Shown piece by piece: positions 1 to 11,197 of a stretch of 64,000 bases of DNA. Source of the stretch: Azolla caroliniana. Lineage: Eukaryota; Polypodiophyta. The notes under the pieces are model-generated. The model worked only from the letters and a program-made list of their open reading frames with translations, did not search any database and was not told where the DNA came from. A program made the translations under genes and the position numbers. Each line of letters begins with the position of its first letter. The stretch's first letter is position 1. The DNA lies in contig JBHGNT010000014.1 of NCBI GenBank assembly GCA_043228905.1, forward strand, positions 8,122,001-8,186,000, read 5' to 3'.

Positions 1-234
1 TATATGTAAAGAAAAATAAATATATATATATATATATAGATAAATATATTATATTACACGAACAAGAGTAATATAAAGTATGCTTTATTTTATGTATATT
101 ACTAGTATAGAGTAAATGGTAAGATTTGAGAGTCATAGGGTGGGGTTATTGGTTCAAGTCCTCTCTTGTTCGTGTAATATAATATATTTATCTATATATA
201 TTTATTTCTTTATTTCTTTATTTCTTTACATATA
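1..234. repeat. Inverted repeat around a tRNA-like module in the left LTR
   Basis: Bases 1-69 are close to the reverse complement of about 162-234; both arms contain the stretch read as ctcttgttcgtgtaatata on one strand. The arms differ mainly in AT-microsatellite length. The roughly 90-bp loop holds the tRNA-like module at 106-165. The corresponding place in the right LTR of the same element (near 7510) has no such left arm, so the arm is a rearrangement of this copy or lies at its junction with sequence outside the window. Confidence 0.7.
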
Positions 235-358
235 TATCTAATATTATCATATGTATTGTTAATATTATCTTTATATATAAAACATTATCAAATGTTATTT
301 TAGTTGCGTATTTATCTTATTGTAGACTTTTAATGTGAAGCTTTCGTACTTCATGACA
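69..358 (-). repeat. 3' LTR of gypsy A, visible part
   Basis: About 290 bases match 7517-7806 of the right LTR with a few substitutions and a different microsatellite length. The end at 358 reads tgaca, i.e. TG on the minus strand, next to a pyrimidine tract (359-370) that is the polypurine tract of the minus strand. Homology to the right LTR breaks off at about 69. Confidence 0.8.
106..165 (+). repeat. tRNA-like (SINE-like) module in LTR
   Basis: The sequence has an A-box-like part (agtaaatggtaag) and, about 30 bases later, a B-box-like part (ggttcaagtcc), the spacing of an internal RNA polymerase III promoter in tRNAs and tRNA-derived SINEs. The same module is in the right LTR at 7556-7615. 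No foldable complete tRNA is apparent. Confidence 0.45.
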
Positions 359-398
359 TCCACCCCCTCTAGACCTCCACATCCTCCGGCATGTGCCA

Positions 399-1690
399 CT
401 ATCTTTCATCTTCATGTTGATCTATTGGAGGAGGTTCAAGCTCAAACCTTTTCTTAAATACTTTTATCCTCTTTCCAGCTACCACGTTTAGGATTAGTGT
501 CCCATCCAATTCACTAAGCTTATAAGTAAAGTTATCATATACTTTTCTTACTATATAAGGCCCAAACCATCTTTCAGCGAGCTTGCGGACAGTGCTATGT
601 TGATTATCTAAACTGCTATCATACACGAGCACCCAATCTGCTTCTTCTATTTTCTTAGGTCGAATTCTATGAGTTTTATCAAAACGAATTTTATTCTTTA
701 GTCGAGCCTCCTTCAATTGTTGGGCTGTTATTTCTATATCTTCAGGTCGACGCTCTAATTGTTGAATTCGCAAAGCAAGTAATTCTTCTCTGCTCACCTC
801 TTCTCTCCATGGAATAGATATCCATGACATAAATGATTCTTCTATCGGCATGATGGGCTTTTGGCCAAGTATCAATTCAGTTGGCATGTATCCTATTACT
901 GAACTATTGTTCGATCCGCCCATCGTGCATAAGGTAGCATGTGTGGCCAATCTCTTATTTTACCTTTATAGCTTTTCACGATCACCTTAACTATTGGGCT
1001 ATGTCCTCTTTCAATCTTTCCATTGGCTTCTGGATTATACGCAGTTGTAAGTGATAATTTGACCCCTATTCGGCTGAAGAATTCTCTAGCTTCATCAGAG
1101 TCCAGTTCTCCTCTATCTACAGTTATTTTACCAACACACCCGTAATGACATATTACATCTTCTAACAAAAATTTACATACAGCTCTAGTTGTTTTTTGTC
1201 GTAGTGGTCTTCCTTCTACTTGGTTTTTAAGGTCTTCTCTTGCTAGTACTAAATATCGCATTTGACCTTCCCCAAGTGGCATTGTCACTAGATCTACCAT
1301 CCATTTATAATGCATTGATGATGAATATGTTGGTTTTAGCTCATCTCGATACCAGATAGTTGAATACCTCTAGCAAACCTCACAGGTTTCCACAAATTTC
1401 ATTACATCTTTATACATATGTGGCCACCAATACTTTTCTTTCAACTTCATAAATGTCGCCCATATGCCTTTATGTCATGCCCACAAACTAGCATGGAATT
1501 CATTAATTAATTTTCTCTTAATGTCATCCTTACAAATGACTCGAAGAGGATTTTCGGTTGGCCTTTTTGGATGCCTCCATAAATGCCCTTCATGTAAAAA
1601 AAACTTGAATGCTCGTCTTCGAAATTCATTTAATTGTTTCTTCGACCATGATGGGTTGGCTTCTTGAGTCTTTAGAAATTTTCCTATTTC
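399..1690 (-). pseudogene. Integrase of gypsy A (broken)
   Basis: The minus strand encodes an integrase in pieces. An N-terminal H2C2-like zinc domain is seen around 1690-1370 (GHKGIWATFMKLKEKYWWPH, then ETCE). The catalytic core follows at 1315-896 with WMVDLVTMP, VDRGELDSDEAREFF and AYNPEANGKIERGH, which hold the expected D, D and E. The C-terminal part is at 950-399 (TELILGQKPIMP, then WVLVYDSSLD and RWFGPYIV). A frame change around 896-950 and breaks near 1316-1460 show the gene is decayed. In the family, integrase inserts the cDNA into chromosomal DNA. No chromodomain is visible at its end. Confidence 0.82.
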
Positions 1691-1703
1691 TAACCATTGA
1701 CCT

Positions 1704-3716
1704 TCATACTCTGTCTTTGAACATTATACTTACATTAAACTCATCATGAGGCGTAATAGATTCTTGATGAGCAAATTGATGGCTTGTAGTTGCCCAGTTC
1801 TTATCTTCAGTTTGGATCACCTTTTCATTTATGAACCTTGCCCTTGACAGCATATCTGCAACTGGGTTGTCTTTTCCCTTTATATGCCGCAATTCTGGGT
1901 TCATGGTTCTGATGTATACAATCCACCAAAGCATTGCAATATCTGGTGTCGTGCAACTTGCTATCATTCCAATGAGTGGCAAACAATCTGTTTCAACCAC
2001 TACATCTACTCCGATCAAGTAATCTCTATCTGTTTTTAATGCAGTAAGCAAACCCCACAATTCTCGTTTAACTTGTACATAGTTTCTTTGTCTTTCATTT
2101 AATATATTTGCTCCAAATCTAATAGCATATCGATGTTGGTCTTCATCTCCTTGGTTGATAACCCAACCGATCCCGATTGGGCTAGTATCAACTGTTACTA
2201 TAATTGGTCTTTCACCTTTGTAGTCTGGTTGACGAAGAATTGGTGCTTTCAGTAATGCTTCTTTCAGCTGTTGAACAACTTGTGTATGTTCATCAGTTCA
2301 AATAAACTTCTTTCCTTTTCTTAAAAGTTGGTAGAGAGGATCTGAGACATGTGCAAAGTGTGGTAACCAAATATGATAAAACACACATGCACCCAATCTT
2401 CTCACCTCTGTTACCGAGTTGCAAACTTCCTTCATATTTTGTATTGCGTTAATTTTGATCGGTGAAGGCTTCCTCCCATACCACCCACACATATGACCAA
2501 CTATTAGAACTTCGTTTTGCCCAAAGCAAGACTTTGTTCCTGATAGTGTCAAATGTACCTGCTCAAGCTTATTTAAAATACTTTCACAATCATTAATGCG
2601 ATCCATCACAAACTTTCTGCAACCATGTCCAACCATAGTCTCATCTTTCTCTCTTTCTAAGCATCCCTTAATAAGAATATCATCTAAAAATGGCATAGTT
2701 ACCTTTGGGATGTATTCATGTAGAACTTTGTTCATTGCATTCATCATATGAGCAACCGAATTCGTCGCACCTTGAGGTAGAGTGCACATTCGAACCAACC
2801 CAATTGGTGTTTTCATTGTTGTGATATTGCGACTATCAATTGCTAGTTGAAATTGGTCATATCCTGAATATAGGTCTCCCATAGAGTAAATCGCTCTTCC
2901 AACAAACGCTTCCGCAAATTCATCAACGATCGGTCCGATTCCCGCATTTCGGATTGTGACTTTGTTGACTGGTTGTAGATCTTGAATGAATCTTAGAGAA
3001 CCATCTTTCTTTGGAACTGTGAACCATCTATTGGAGTATGGTGCATTTGAAGGCTCTAAAATCTTCATCTTGACTTTATCCTTCAACAGCTCCAACAATT
3101 GCGGTAATTGAGCTCTCGATACTGCAATAGGTTTAAAATTCCAAGGAATATGAGGGATAGTAAATATTACCATTGGCGTCACCACCTTTGGATTTACACA
3201 ACCAATCTCCTCAGCTTTGAATGCGAATGCTTTCCCATGCCTAAAGATCATTTCTTTGAAAGTCGTGATCTCTGATTGCAGAAGAAATTCACCCCTTCCG
3301 ATTCTCAAGTTATTAATTGTCTCCGAAGTGAAGTGATGTCCGATCTTCTCTATTGGTCGAAGCATAGGCTCAGTTGCTGCTACCTCCATCTTCTCTTCAC
3401 TACCAATAGGTAATGGTACTGCAGTAGGTTTGACCTTTTTATCTATTGTTTTGTATTTTGTATTACATAAACTTTTAACTTCTTCATATTTACAATTATA
3501 CCTATCAATCTCATAATACATATCAATTGAGTTTACATGTATCTTTCTAACATTCTCATCATCTTCTTTCAAATACATTTCTAACTCTTCTAAAGTATTT
3601 GCAAAAGAAATTTCTTCCATAACACTTTCTATCTGCTCTTCCATTTCAAGTACTCCATTATCCTTCAATGCCTGCTGAAACAGATTAGCATTCTTTTTCA
3701 AGTTCCTCTTGCATTT
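1704..3716 (-). pseudogene. Reverse transcriptase and RNase H of gypsy A
   Basis: A long open stretch (3701-2298) holds the RT domain: WFTVPKKDGSLRFIQDLQPV, then IYSMGDLYSGYDQFQLAI, LPQGATNS and the catalytic MPFLDDILIKG (a FLDD variant of YxDD). RNase H follows at about 2290-1704 with DYLIGVDVVVETD, DIAMLWWIVYIR and LRHIKGKDNPVADMLSR. The frame breaks near 2298. The N-terminal start was continuous with the protease side before the solo LTR at 3717-4326 was inserted. Confidence 0.85.
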
Positions 3717-4326
3717 TGACAGGAACTACACGCTCCGATGAACACCGCTCGGCCACAACCGAGCTTAGAATCAAACACAAAAAACGAGAATGAAAGACAC
3801 GACACAAAGGAGAGAAGATTACATAGGATGTTTAACGTGGAAAACCCTAAGAGGGAAAAACCATGGCAGCCCACAGACTGCAAACTATCACTATATCACA
3901 ATGATTACAACAGTGAGCTCATGGAGGCAACAACCTCGTGCTCACGATCTTCGCCACAGGCGGCGGTTACAACAGAGGCAACGACCTCTTCGTTTCTTTC
4001 TCTCTCTCTCTCTCTCTCTCTGTACACTGTTGCGCTCTAATCTTGCGCCAACAAGAATGACAACAACTCTACTAAGTTTGCCCTAAGTCATATTTATACT
4101 AATATGACTTTTCGGCTATTTACAAATATAGTCCCGATGGACTCTCAAAAACATATTTACGGATATGTCCCTTCATCCGGTGAGCACTCCTCACTGGGCC
4201 TTCACCATCCGGCTCTCACCGGGTCTTCCATAGCTGGGTACTCCTCATCTGGTTTCGGCCTCGGCCGAGTTTGCTCATCAGCACTGTTCTTCTCACTTCC
4301 CATCCGGAGGGACCTGTCTCCCAACA
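3717..4326 (-). repeat. Solo LTR inserted between protease and RT of gypsy A
   Basis: The segment starts tgacagg and ends cctgtctcccaaca on the plus strand, and is flanked by cattt (3712-3716) and cattc (4327-4331), a 5-bp target duplication with one change. Taking it out makes the flanking minus-strand reading frame run on without a break (RIYEC then KRNLKKN). Inside are a (CT)n run near 3990-4020 and a stretch reading acgtggaaaaccctaagagg, typical of plant LTR leaders. No internal region remains, so it is a solo LTR left by recombination between two LTRs. Confidence 0.8.
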
Positions 4327-4331
4327 CATTC

Positions 4332-4914
4332 ATAGATCCTAGTCACACATATAGCACCACTTTCAGAAACATGAAATGACTTATTCATATGTTGTAATGC
4401 CCTATATGAGGGTCTTTTAATAATGGGACTATTGCAACCCTCACTCGCAACAGTCCTAGTCAAAAACCTGATTATCAAAATCATCACAATCTTTTGGTAT
4501 TGAATGATCACGAAGCTCTTGCTTGTTCCTCTCATGATTTGGGCAAACTGTCATAAATTGTACAGTTCGTCGTCCATCTTGGCTACAGATTTTCGCATAG
4601 GCAGAACCATTGTCAAGGACTTTGGTCTCCATCTGTACTGTTGTAATGTATGGTTGCCCCAGGATTATTGGATAGGTAGATCCTTCCTGCACAAAGAAAT
4701 GTTGATCTACCTCTATATCACCAATAGTAACCTTTACATTTGGGCATGCACCAAATAAATCTTCCGTGACTGATGTGGCAGCTTTTACTCGCCAACCATG
4801 TTGAGTATCAATTGGCCATCTACCTTTCCTATAAAAATCAGCACTCATTATATTTAATTCAGAACCATGGTCAATAAGTGCCATCACGGGGTCTGGAACA
4901 TTTCCAATCTTCAC
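4332..4914 (-). pseudogene. Aspartic protease region of gypsy A
   Basis: The frame 4914-4456 reads VMALIDHGSELNIMS, then GACPNVKVTIGDIEVDQHFF and YPIILGQPYI, which is a retropepsin fold (active-site loop, flap, and the hydrophobic-hydrophobic-G motif ILGQ). The active-site triad reads D-H-G instead of D-T/S-G. Whether this is the norm of its clade or an inactivating change cannot be told here. Retropepsins cut the Gag-Pol polyprotein in the virus-like particle. Confidence 0.75.
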
Positions 4915-5100
4915 ATGATGCTCAATAGTGGCTCTTGCCCAACATTTGCAAGAGTAATGGCTTCATACATCTGTTGAATTTATCATTGAGGTTGATGCAT
5001 GTTGAGAGTCAACAACGATATTGTTTGACTCGTTGCTCACCACTTCATATGCCACCTTCAGATTTGTCTCTTTAACCTGCTCATTTACTTGCTTCTTTCT
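4915..5100. other. Gag-protease linker of gypsy A
   Basis: Short stretch between the protease and gag frames with stops in all minus-strand frames; no other feature is seen. Confidence 0.4.
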
Positions 5101-6528
5101 TCACACAATATCAATTATTTCATCATGAAATTCCTTTTTTGCAATACCTAACACTTCTCTTAGTGTAAATTCTACTCGACTGTCTAGTATTCTTGTTTCT
5201 AAAACTTTCTTTAAATCTGTATCCTTTTCAATATTAGACATTAATATGAATGAAGGACCAGATTTACCTTTTTCGACCTTTGTGTCCATCTCTTTTCTTT
5301 TGTTGTCTCTTGTCTCATGCTTTTTTGTTGAGCCAATCTCATCATCCGGCCTTTTCCTTTTTTCTTCCACTATCACCTCATGCTCTTGGTGTTCTGCCAT
5401 CTGAGCATAGACCGTCATAGCATCTACTGGAACATCCCATCCAGTGTTTTTCCTTAAAGAATCTTCGGCAACACGAAGGTCTTCCATATTCATCTTTTGC
5501 TTTTGTGCGGTACTTACAACCTTCTCCCAGAATGATGATCGGGATGGCATGTCATCGAGGCGCATTCCTGCTGTTGCCGAGTAGTACATTGCGGAAGCCT
5601 TCTTTGCTTCAGCTTCTTCAAATTTAACCTTAACACCACCATCACCAAAGTTCTTTGTAAGTGGACTTCTAGTTTCAGTTAAATAAATGTTACCATTTTT
5701 CCAATACACCAAGTCTCGATTTTCCATGTCTTTATATTCCGCACAATCACGTAATCGATGTTCAAGACTATCACACCACATGCATCGAGGTCGAAATGGT
5801 TCCCTTGACCTCGAAGTCTGACCATTCTCAAGCTTTGCCACTTTAATTGTTAGATCTTTCATACTTTGAACTAAATCATCAAGCAAAGACTCACTCTTAG
5901 TTTCGATCATTTCTCGTGGTTGATGGACCATTTCGTGTGATGGTTCTCGACGAAGTCTTTGAACTTCGATGTTTTGCTCAAGCCGATTTGTGATTCCCAC
6001 ATGTGGTATTTGTAGCATTGCACCATTCCTTTGCATTCTTTTCATAAATTTATTACAAGCATTTGTTACCTCATTCCAATCTGCAGTTATACCATCCTCT
6101 GTATTTGGTACTTCAAGCATGAATTCCAATTCTTTTTTATATCTCTTGTCAACTGCCTACAAAAATAAAGCAACCTTTTGCCAAGACAAAGAATTTCTTT
6201 CTTCTGGCTTTAAGTGTCCATACATCCTATCAAACTCTTTTTTTGTGTCAGCCATAGATAACCCTTTATCTTCTTTTAAGATCCATTCATGAAATGAACG
6301 CATAGTAACTCGAGAGAAATCCTCACGAGCATATTCAGACACAAGTGCTTCTTTGAATGCATTCCAATCCAAACTATGCAATGCTTGTATTTCACGAATT
6401 CTATCTCTTAATTCCATTTCCACTAATTTATAAAAGTTTCCTATCATATTGACATCATTTATACCAAACATTTCCATTTCATCATAATATATATTCACAT
6501 ACTTCGAAATATTTGTGCCATCAAACAT
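5101..6528 (-). pseudogene. Gag of gypsy A (two frames)
   Basis: The N-terminal half (6528-6157) has the look of a plant retrotransposon gag domain (WNAFKEALVSEYAREDF, then RMYGHLKPEE). After a break near 6130-6156 the frame 6129-5101 goes on with a basic linker and one CCHC zinc knuckle, CMWCDSLEHRLRDC (near 5755-5795, CX2CX4HX4C). The C-terminal 150 residues are lysine- and glutamate-rich. Gag forms the particle and the knuckle binds RNA. The start of the protein upstream of 6528 is disturbed (stop near 6541). Confidence 0.75.
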
Positions 6529-6675
6529 ACCAATCTTCTCTCAAACTTCTCGTAAGGCATGAAATAATCAATCTTGATCCAACTTTTCAATAAACAACAT
6601 TACCGGATCCATTGTACTCGTACTTGCCATGTTGATGTTGATCTTTACTTTAGATGTCTCTTCTACTTCCCCGTT

Positions 6676-6692
6676 TCACGTCGGGTTCACCA
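6676..6692 (-). promoter_or_regulatory. Primer-binding site of gypsy A
   Basis: The plus strand reads cacgtcgggttcacca, which looks like the 3' end of a tRNA with CCA, so the minus strand (TGGTGAACCCGACGTG) would pair with a tRNA primer. It lies five bases from the LTR start at 6698. I do not assign the tRNA species. Confidence 0.6.
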
Positions 6693-7400
6693 AATTGTGT
6701 CGTGACGTGGCTCGCCTAGAAGCGTAGCGTTGCGCACACAAAGGATAACGTGAAAGTGAGGAAGGAATCACTGGGATTATGGACGGAAGAGACGAAAGAG
6801 TAGAGATGGAGTGAATAGAGATCAATAAGATATGACAAAATAGGATTTTTAAGGAATATAAGATAAGACAAGATAAGATATAAAATAATATATGACAAAG
6901 TGTATGAAATTTCATGAAAGAGTTACAAAATGATTGTGCACGTCGTTGAACCTCCGAACTTTGCCTTGCAAGGTAATCGCTCTTCTCTTTCTTGATCGTA
7001 GACCACTACAATCTTCACTTCAATATTTTGATGAAGATAAGGCTCGAACTGCCTCCCTCTTGTTGAGAGTTGACCACCACGACCGCCAAGCTAGAGCTCC
7101 ATGTTTATGTTCAACATCTTCCCTTCTTTCTCTATTTTTATGGTATCTCTTATGTAATACATAATTTGATTGATATCTCATACCTCTTCCCCTTTTGATC
7201 TTCTCTTTCACCCTTTAAATAGGTGCCCCCATGCATATGATGCATTGGAGGGTACAAGACATGCATGTGATGCATGATCGCCATTTGGCGTTCATGCATT
7301 ACATGTGATGCATGATAAACATCTCGCTCATTTGAGCTTTTATGTATGAAACAATATATGCAATAACAGTAAACATGAAAATATAATCTTAAAGAGAAAG

Positions 7401-7461
7401 GACCTAGACTAATGGTAGTTGTGTTGACTTTGGTGTATGAGGTTACGGGTTTGAGTCTCAA
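7401..7461 (+). repeat. tRNA-like (SINE-like) module 1 in LTR A
   Basis: The A-box-like stretch cctagactaatggtagttg is followed at pol III spacing by a B-box-like stretch gggtttgagtctc. It resembles the head of a plant tRNA-derived SINE. Confidence 0.45.
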
Positions 7462-7555
7462 AATACTATTGAATACAACATACAACTTTATTTTTATATC
7501 ATGAATCAAATCCTTTATGTAATATAAAGTATGCTCTATTTTATGTATATTACTA

Positions 7556-7615
7556 GTATAGAGTAAATGGTAAGTTTTGAGAGTCATAGGGTGGGGTTAT
7601 TGGTTCAAGTCCTCT
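7556..7615 (+). repeat. tRNA-like (SINE-like) module 2 in LTR A
   Basis: Second A-box/B-box-like pair (agtaaatggtaag ... ggttcaagtcc), also present in the left LTR at 106-165, so it was in the element before its LTRs separated. Confidence 0.45.
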
Positions 7616-7806
7616 CTTGTTCGTGTAATATAATATATTTATCTATATATATATATATATATATATATTTTCTTTACATATATATCTAATATTATCATAT
7701 GTGTTGTTAATATTATCTTTATATATAAAACATTATCAAATGTTATTTTAGTTACGTATTTATCTTATTGTAGACTTTTAATGTGAAGCTTTCGTATTTC
7801 ACGACA

Positions 7807-8347
7807 CCGTAACGAATGTTGTCTTCTCCAAGTTCATCGAGTGCATCCGGATTTGATTGTATTCACCGAATCTGTTGAGGAAGTTATACACTTCATGACC
7901 GGCTACCGCGTCCAGAACCCCATCCGTAAATGGGAGTGGGAATGCATCTGTTACCGTTGCTACATTTAACTTCCAGTAATCTACACAGACTTTGATTTTG
8001 CCATTTTTCTTGGGTACAACCACAATCAAGTTTAACCATGTTGCTTGCTTTACCGGCCGGATAAAACCAACTCGAAGTAACTTATCGATCTCCTCTTTCA
8101 CTTTGGCCGCATAGTTCAGATTCATGCGGTATCGCCTCTGTGCTACTGGTTTTGCGTTCTTGCTCAAGTGAATCTAGTGCTCATATAGTTGGGGTTCTAA
8201 TCCTCGCATGTCTTCGTATGACCATGCGAATACATCCCGGAATTCTTTTAGTAATGACACCATCGCTATTTTTTCAGACGGTGGCATTTCTTTTACCACA
8301 TTGACCGGTTTCGATTCCTCCCCGGTTCTGAGGTTCACCTACTCCAA
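7807..8347 (-). pseudogene. Reverse transcriptase of gypsy B, N-terminal part
   Basis: The frame carries YRMNLNYAAKVKEEIDKLL, then VVVPKKNGKIKVCVDYWKLN and DAFPLPFTDGVLDAV, the early RT blocks, and closely matches gypsy C. It ends inside EKTTFV where gypsy A begins, before the catalytic FLDD. The linker to protease (8168-8347) is interrupted by stops. Confidence 0.82.
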
Positions 8348-9262
8348 CTACGATGCTTTTACTCGTTGCGATGCCGCCATTTCCCGTTCCAGGGTTTCTT
8401 GTGCTTGACTTAATTCCCGGATTGCTTCCCGATACAGCTCCTCACCATCTTCTTCCGGCTGCACGATATATGGGGTAACCGCTTTTGCAACGTCTACTTC
8501 GAATAATGGCACTATCCTTGGATGCTCGTCTAGGTAATGGTCTACCTCTTCATCGGCTAGCCCTTCTAGCATGTTAATGCTTTCCGCATATAGTGGCGTC
8601 CACTCCTTACTGGCGCCCATCCGTGGGTGTGTCGGTACTCGCACTTTTGCTTTGTCGCTTCGGAAAGTGATGATATTCCTCTGCCAATTTTGTTTTATGT
8701 GCACTGTCCGCAGTCATGGTCTTCCTAGAAACAAGGGATATGTTCCTTGTGTGTTTAGCTATAGCACCTCCGTAGATATCTGGAATGCATGTCCGCCAAT
8801 TGTGACCTCCAAATCCCGGATCAGTCTGGTTGGCCTGACCGAACTCGTATCTGCCATCCGGAGCTAGAATGGGCATGGTTCCCATTCCTAGATCCCCAAC
8901 ATATCGCATGTACATTGGCTAATTACGTTCACTCCCAATCCGCCGTCCACGATTGTTCCCGGTACTTCTTGTCCTTTGACGATGACTATGATTGCAGGGT
9001 TGCTCATGTCCACAATGGCCGGTCCTTCTTCCGGATTCGAAAAGAATGCCAGAACCGGTGTGGGGTTTGGTGGGGCCAATATCGATTTCAGTCCGTCGAT
9101 GAAGGGCACTAATTGCAACAGACGGCCTAGTGGTAGCATAATCTGGCAGTCCTGTAATGCCTGCCACATTGGATTCTTGTCCATGGTTTCTGTTTGTTCC
9201 TCCGGAGGTTTCCTTTGTTCTCGTAGTTCGGTCACGTTCCGTTCATTCACCTTTTCTATCAA
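8348..9262 (-). pseudogene. Protease region of gypsy B
   Basis: Fragments in shifted frames give IMLPLGRLLQLVPF, then PGTIVDGGLGVNVIS with D-G-G at the active-site loop, and further on YAESINMLEGLADEEVDHYL, matching gypsy C segment by segment. Frame changes near 8600-8900 show decay. At the gag-pol junction (near 9290) B has a sense CAG where C has TAG. Confidence 0.75.
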
Positions 9263-9406
9263 TTCGGTGGCCTGTTTCCGGATTGCTTCCTGACCCTCCC
9301 ATTCTGCCGTTCTTCCTTTCGATCGAGTGGTTACCTGCTAAATATCAGCGACCTTCGCAATCACCATATTCACTGCCGGTTGTTTCTCATTGGTCTTGAC
9401 CGGGCA

Positions 9407-10822
9407 CTAACTGTTATAGTGTCCTTCTTGCTGGCAGTAGTAACAATACACATTCCGTGTGTTACTTGATTCCGCTTTTCCCATATTACCAGACTGAAAG
9501 CCAATTATCACCTGGTTTGGCTCCTCTATTCTCCGTTTCTCTGATTGGACATTGATTGTGTTTCTATCAGGCTCCCGTTGATAGTCTCTAGCCGGTTCCC
9601 GACGCTCGTTTCTCCGCAAATTTCTCCTCCAATTATGGCACTGGTTGTTCCGATTTCCCTGCCGGTTTGAGTGACGCCTATCCGAATCTGCATATTCTCC
9701 TCATTGGTCATCCCTCCTTCTATTATAGTCGGGCGCATAATCGCGATCATACCTATCACGGTTATATTCCCTGCTCCTATCCCTATGATCCCGATCATAC
9801 TCCCGTCTCTCGTACAAGATATCTTGTATTGGTTGGTAGCAGTCATCTCGCCTGAACCGTTTGTCATCGTTTTGCCACTCTGTCCGGAGTTCGATCTGTC
9901 GGATTGGTGCCGCCTGTTAGTTTAGTAGATTATATTCACATCGGTCCATTGTGTGGGCTTGGGAATGGCATAGCATACATTGTGCCCTCATTGTACATTC
10001 TATCGTTGAGTGTCCGGAGTTAAGGCACGTTGTGCATTGTACGGCCTGCCAAAACCGGAGGTCCTCTTCAGTAGGGAGTGCTCGTTGGAGTGCCCCCATT
10101 GACAGCCACAAACTGTTCTTGTCCATTTCCATTACCCAGTCCATGACTTGGTCTATGGTGCTGATTTGGAAATCAACTGCCGCACACATTGTTCGGAGAG
10201 GTTCTCTGAGCACTGCCAAAAATGTCGCTTTCACTTCTTCTTCTGTCGGTGCTCTGGTGAGTTGACTGTGTAGCGTCTGGAACCGGATGATGAACTATGG
10301 CACGGTTTCTGTTGGGTCTTGCCATGTCGTGTAGAACTAACTGACGATTTCCCTTTGTTCCACCTGCATGTGGAAGAAGCGCAGAAACTATTTCTTTAAT
10401 TCTTCAAATGTGGCAATGCTGTCGGGAAGGTGCTTGTTGTGCCATCGTACCGCCGGTCCTTCCAAGGTCATGCCGAATTCCGTTATCTTCGAGCATTCGG
10501 CCTCTACTTCGGTCAGCCATTGTGAAACATGGTTCGCTTCCCATGTTTGGAGAAAGGCACAAATGTGGGCCTCCGCGTCTGGGTCATCCTGATATTTTGG
10601 ATACTGGTACAGAATGGTGTCGTCGTCTATCGATTCCGCTGGAGGTTGTATCGGTACCCACTCCTGCTTCTTTGGTGACTCTAGCGGTGATGTCGGAGCA
10701 CGTTCCTCCTGAGTCTCCAATTGGTTGTGTGGTGATGCCAGTACTTGCTCGTCTGAGCTTGGTTCATTGACTGAGGATGCCGGTTTCTTCATTTCCGGTT
10801 CTGGCGTTGATAAATTTTCCAA
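9407..10822 (-). pseudogene. Gag of gypsy B
   Basis: The frames 10822-10388, 10234-9917 and 9867-9407 are pieces of one gag. They show a capsid-like part (YQYPKYQDDPDAEAHICAFL), two tandem zinc knuckles (CTTCLNSGHSTIEC and CMLCHSQAHTMDRC), an arginine-rich stretch, and a third knuckle (CYYCQQEGHYNS then a stop and C). The stop in the third knuckle is TAG where gypsy C has CAG (Gln). Confidence 0.78.
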
Positions 10823-11197
10823 ATCATCGTTGTTCAGGTCTTTTGGGGTGTCATGACTACTTTGGTAGTTGGACTAAACACTATGCTCCCCGTCCGAATC
10901 CAATTCAATCGCCGCGAATGCCCCTGAATCTCCCTCGTCCGCCACGAGGGTCTACAGGATGGATTGCACGTTCTGCAAATTGCTCAAATTGCTTCCTTCA
11001 TCCGGGTATGGATTGTGGTGTAACCGGAGTGACTCCTCCACAACCCACCGAATCACACTGGAGAAAGACCGATCCGATCGGATCTCCTCAACCACCTATT
11101 GGTAAGCCTTCCACCTCCGCAGTCTCTCGGGTAGTCTGGGTCGTCCATCCCCCTATTGTTCGCTGCTTGCTGCAGTAATCGTGGTCGCCAAATTATG
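10823..11197 (-). other. Leader of gypsy B and primer-binding site
   Basis: The region between the gag start and the LTR has no convincing frame. At 11175-11190 the plus strand reads gtaatcgtggtcgcca, so the minus strand begins TGGCGACC, the form of a tRNA primer-binding site seven bases from the LTR. Confidence 0.55.

Larger units (their letters stand above)
1..7806 (-). mobile_element. Ty3/gypsy retrotransposon A (left LTR incomplete)
   Basis: Read on the minus strand the order is 5' LTR (7806-6698), primer-binding site, gag (6528-5101), protease (4914-about 4340), reverse transcriptase and RNase H (3716-1704), integrase (about 1690-399), polypurine tract (370-359) and 3' LTR (358 leftwards). 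Integrase after RNase H is the Ty3/gypsy order. It is inserted in the reverse-transcriptase frame of gypsy B, whose reading frame stops at 7806/7807. A 610-bp solo LTR splits protease from RT. The frames carry stops and frameshifts, so this copy looks inactive. The target duplication cannot be checked because the left end is outside the window. Confidence 0.88.
6698..7806 (-). repeat. 5' LTR of gypsy A (1109 bp)
   Basis: It begins TGTCGTGA and ends TCACGACA, a perfect 8-bp terminal inverted repeat with the canonical TG...CA. The inner end touches the primer-binding site and the outer end joins the RT frame of gypsy B. It contains two tRNA-like modules (7401-7461 and 7556-7615) and an AT microsatellite near 7635-7670. 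Confidence 0.85.

Noticed and set aside
6676-6915. Minus-strand frames of 60-79 codons in LTR A
   Set aside because: Ile/Leu/Ser-rich translation of AT-rich LTR DNA without motif.
7401-7615. Functional tRNA genes
   Set aside because: Box A and box B look right but acceptor and anticodon stems do not pair.
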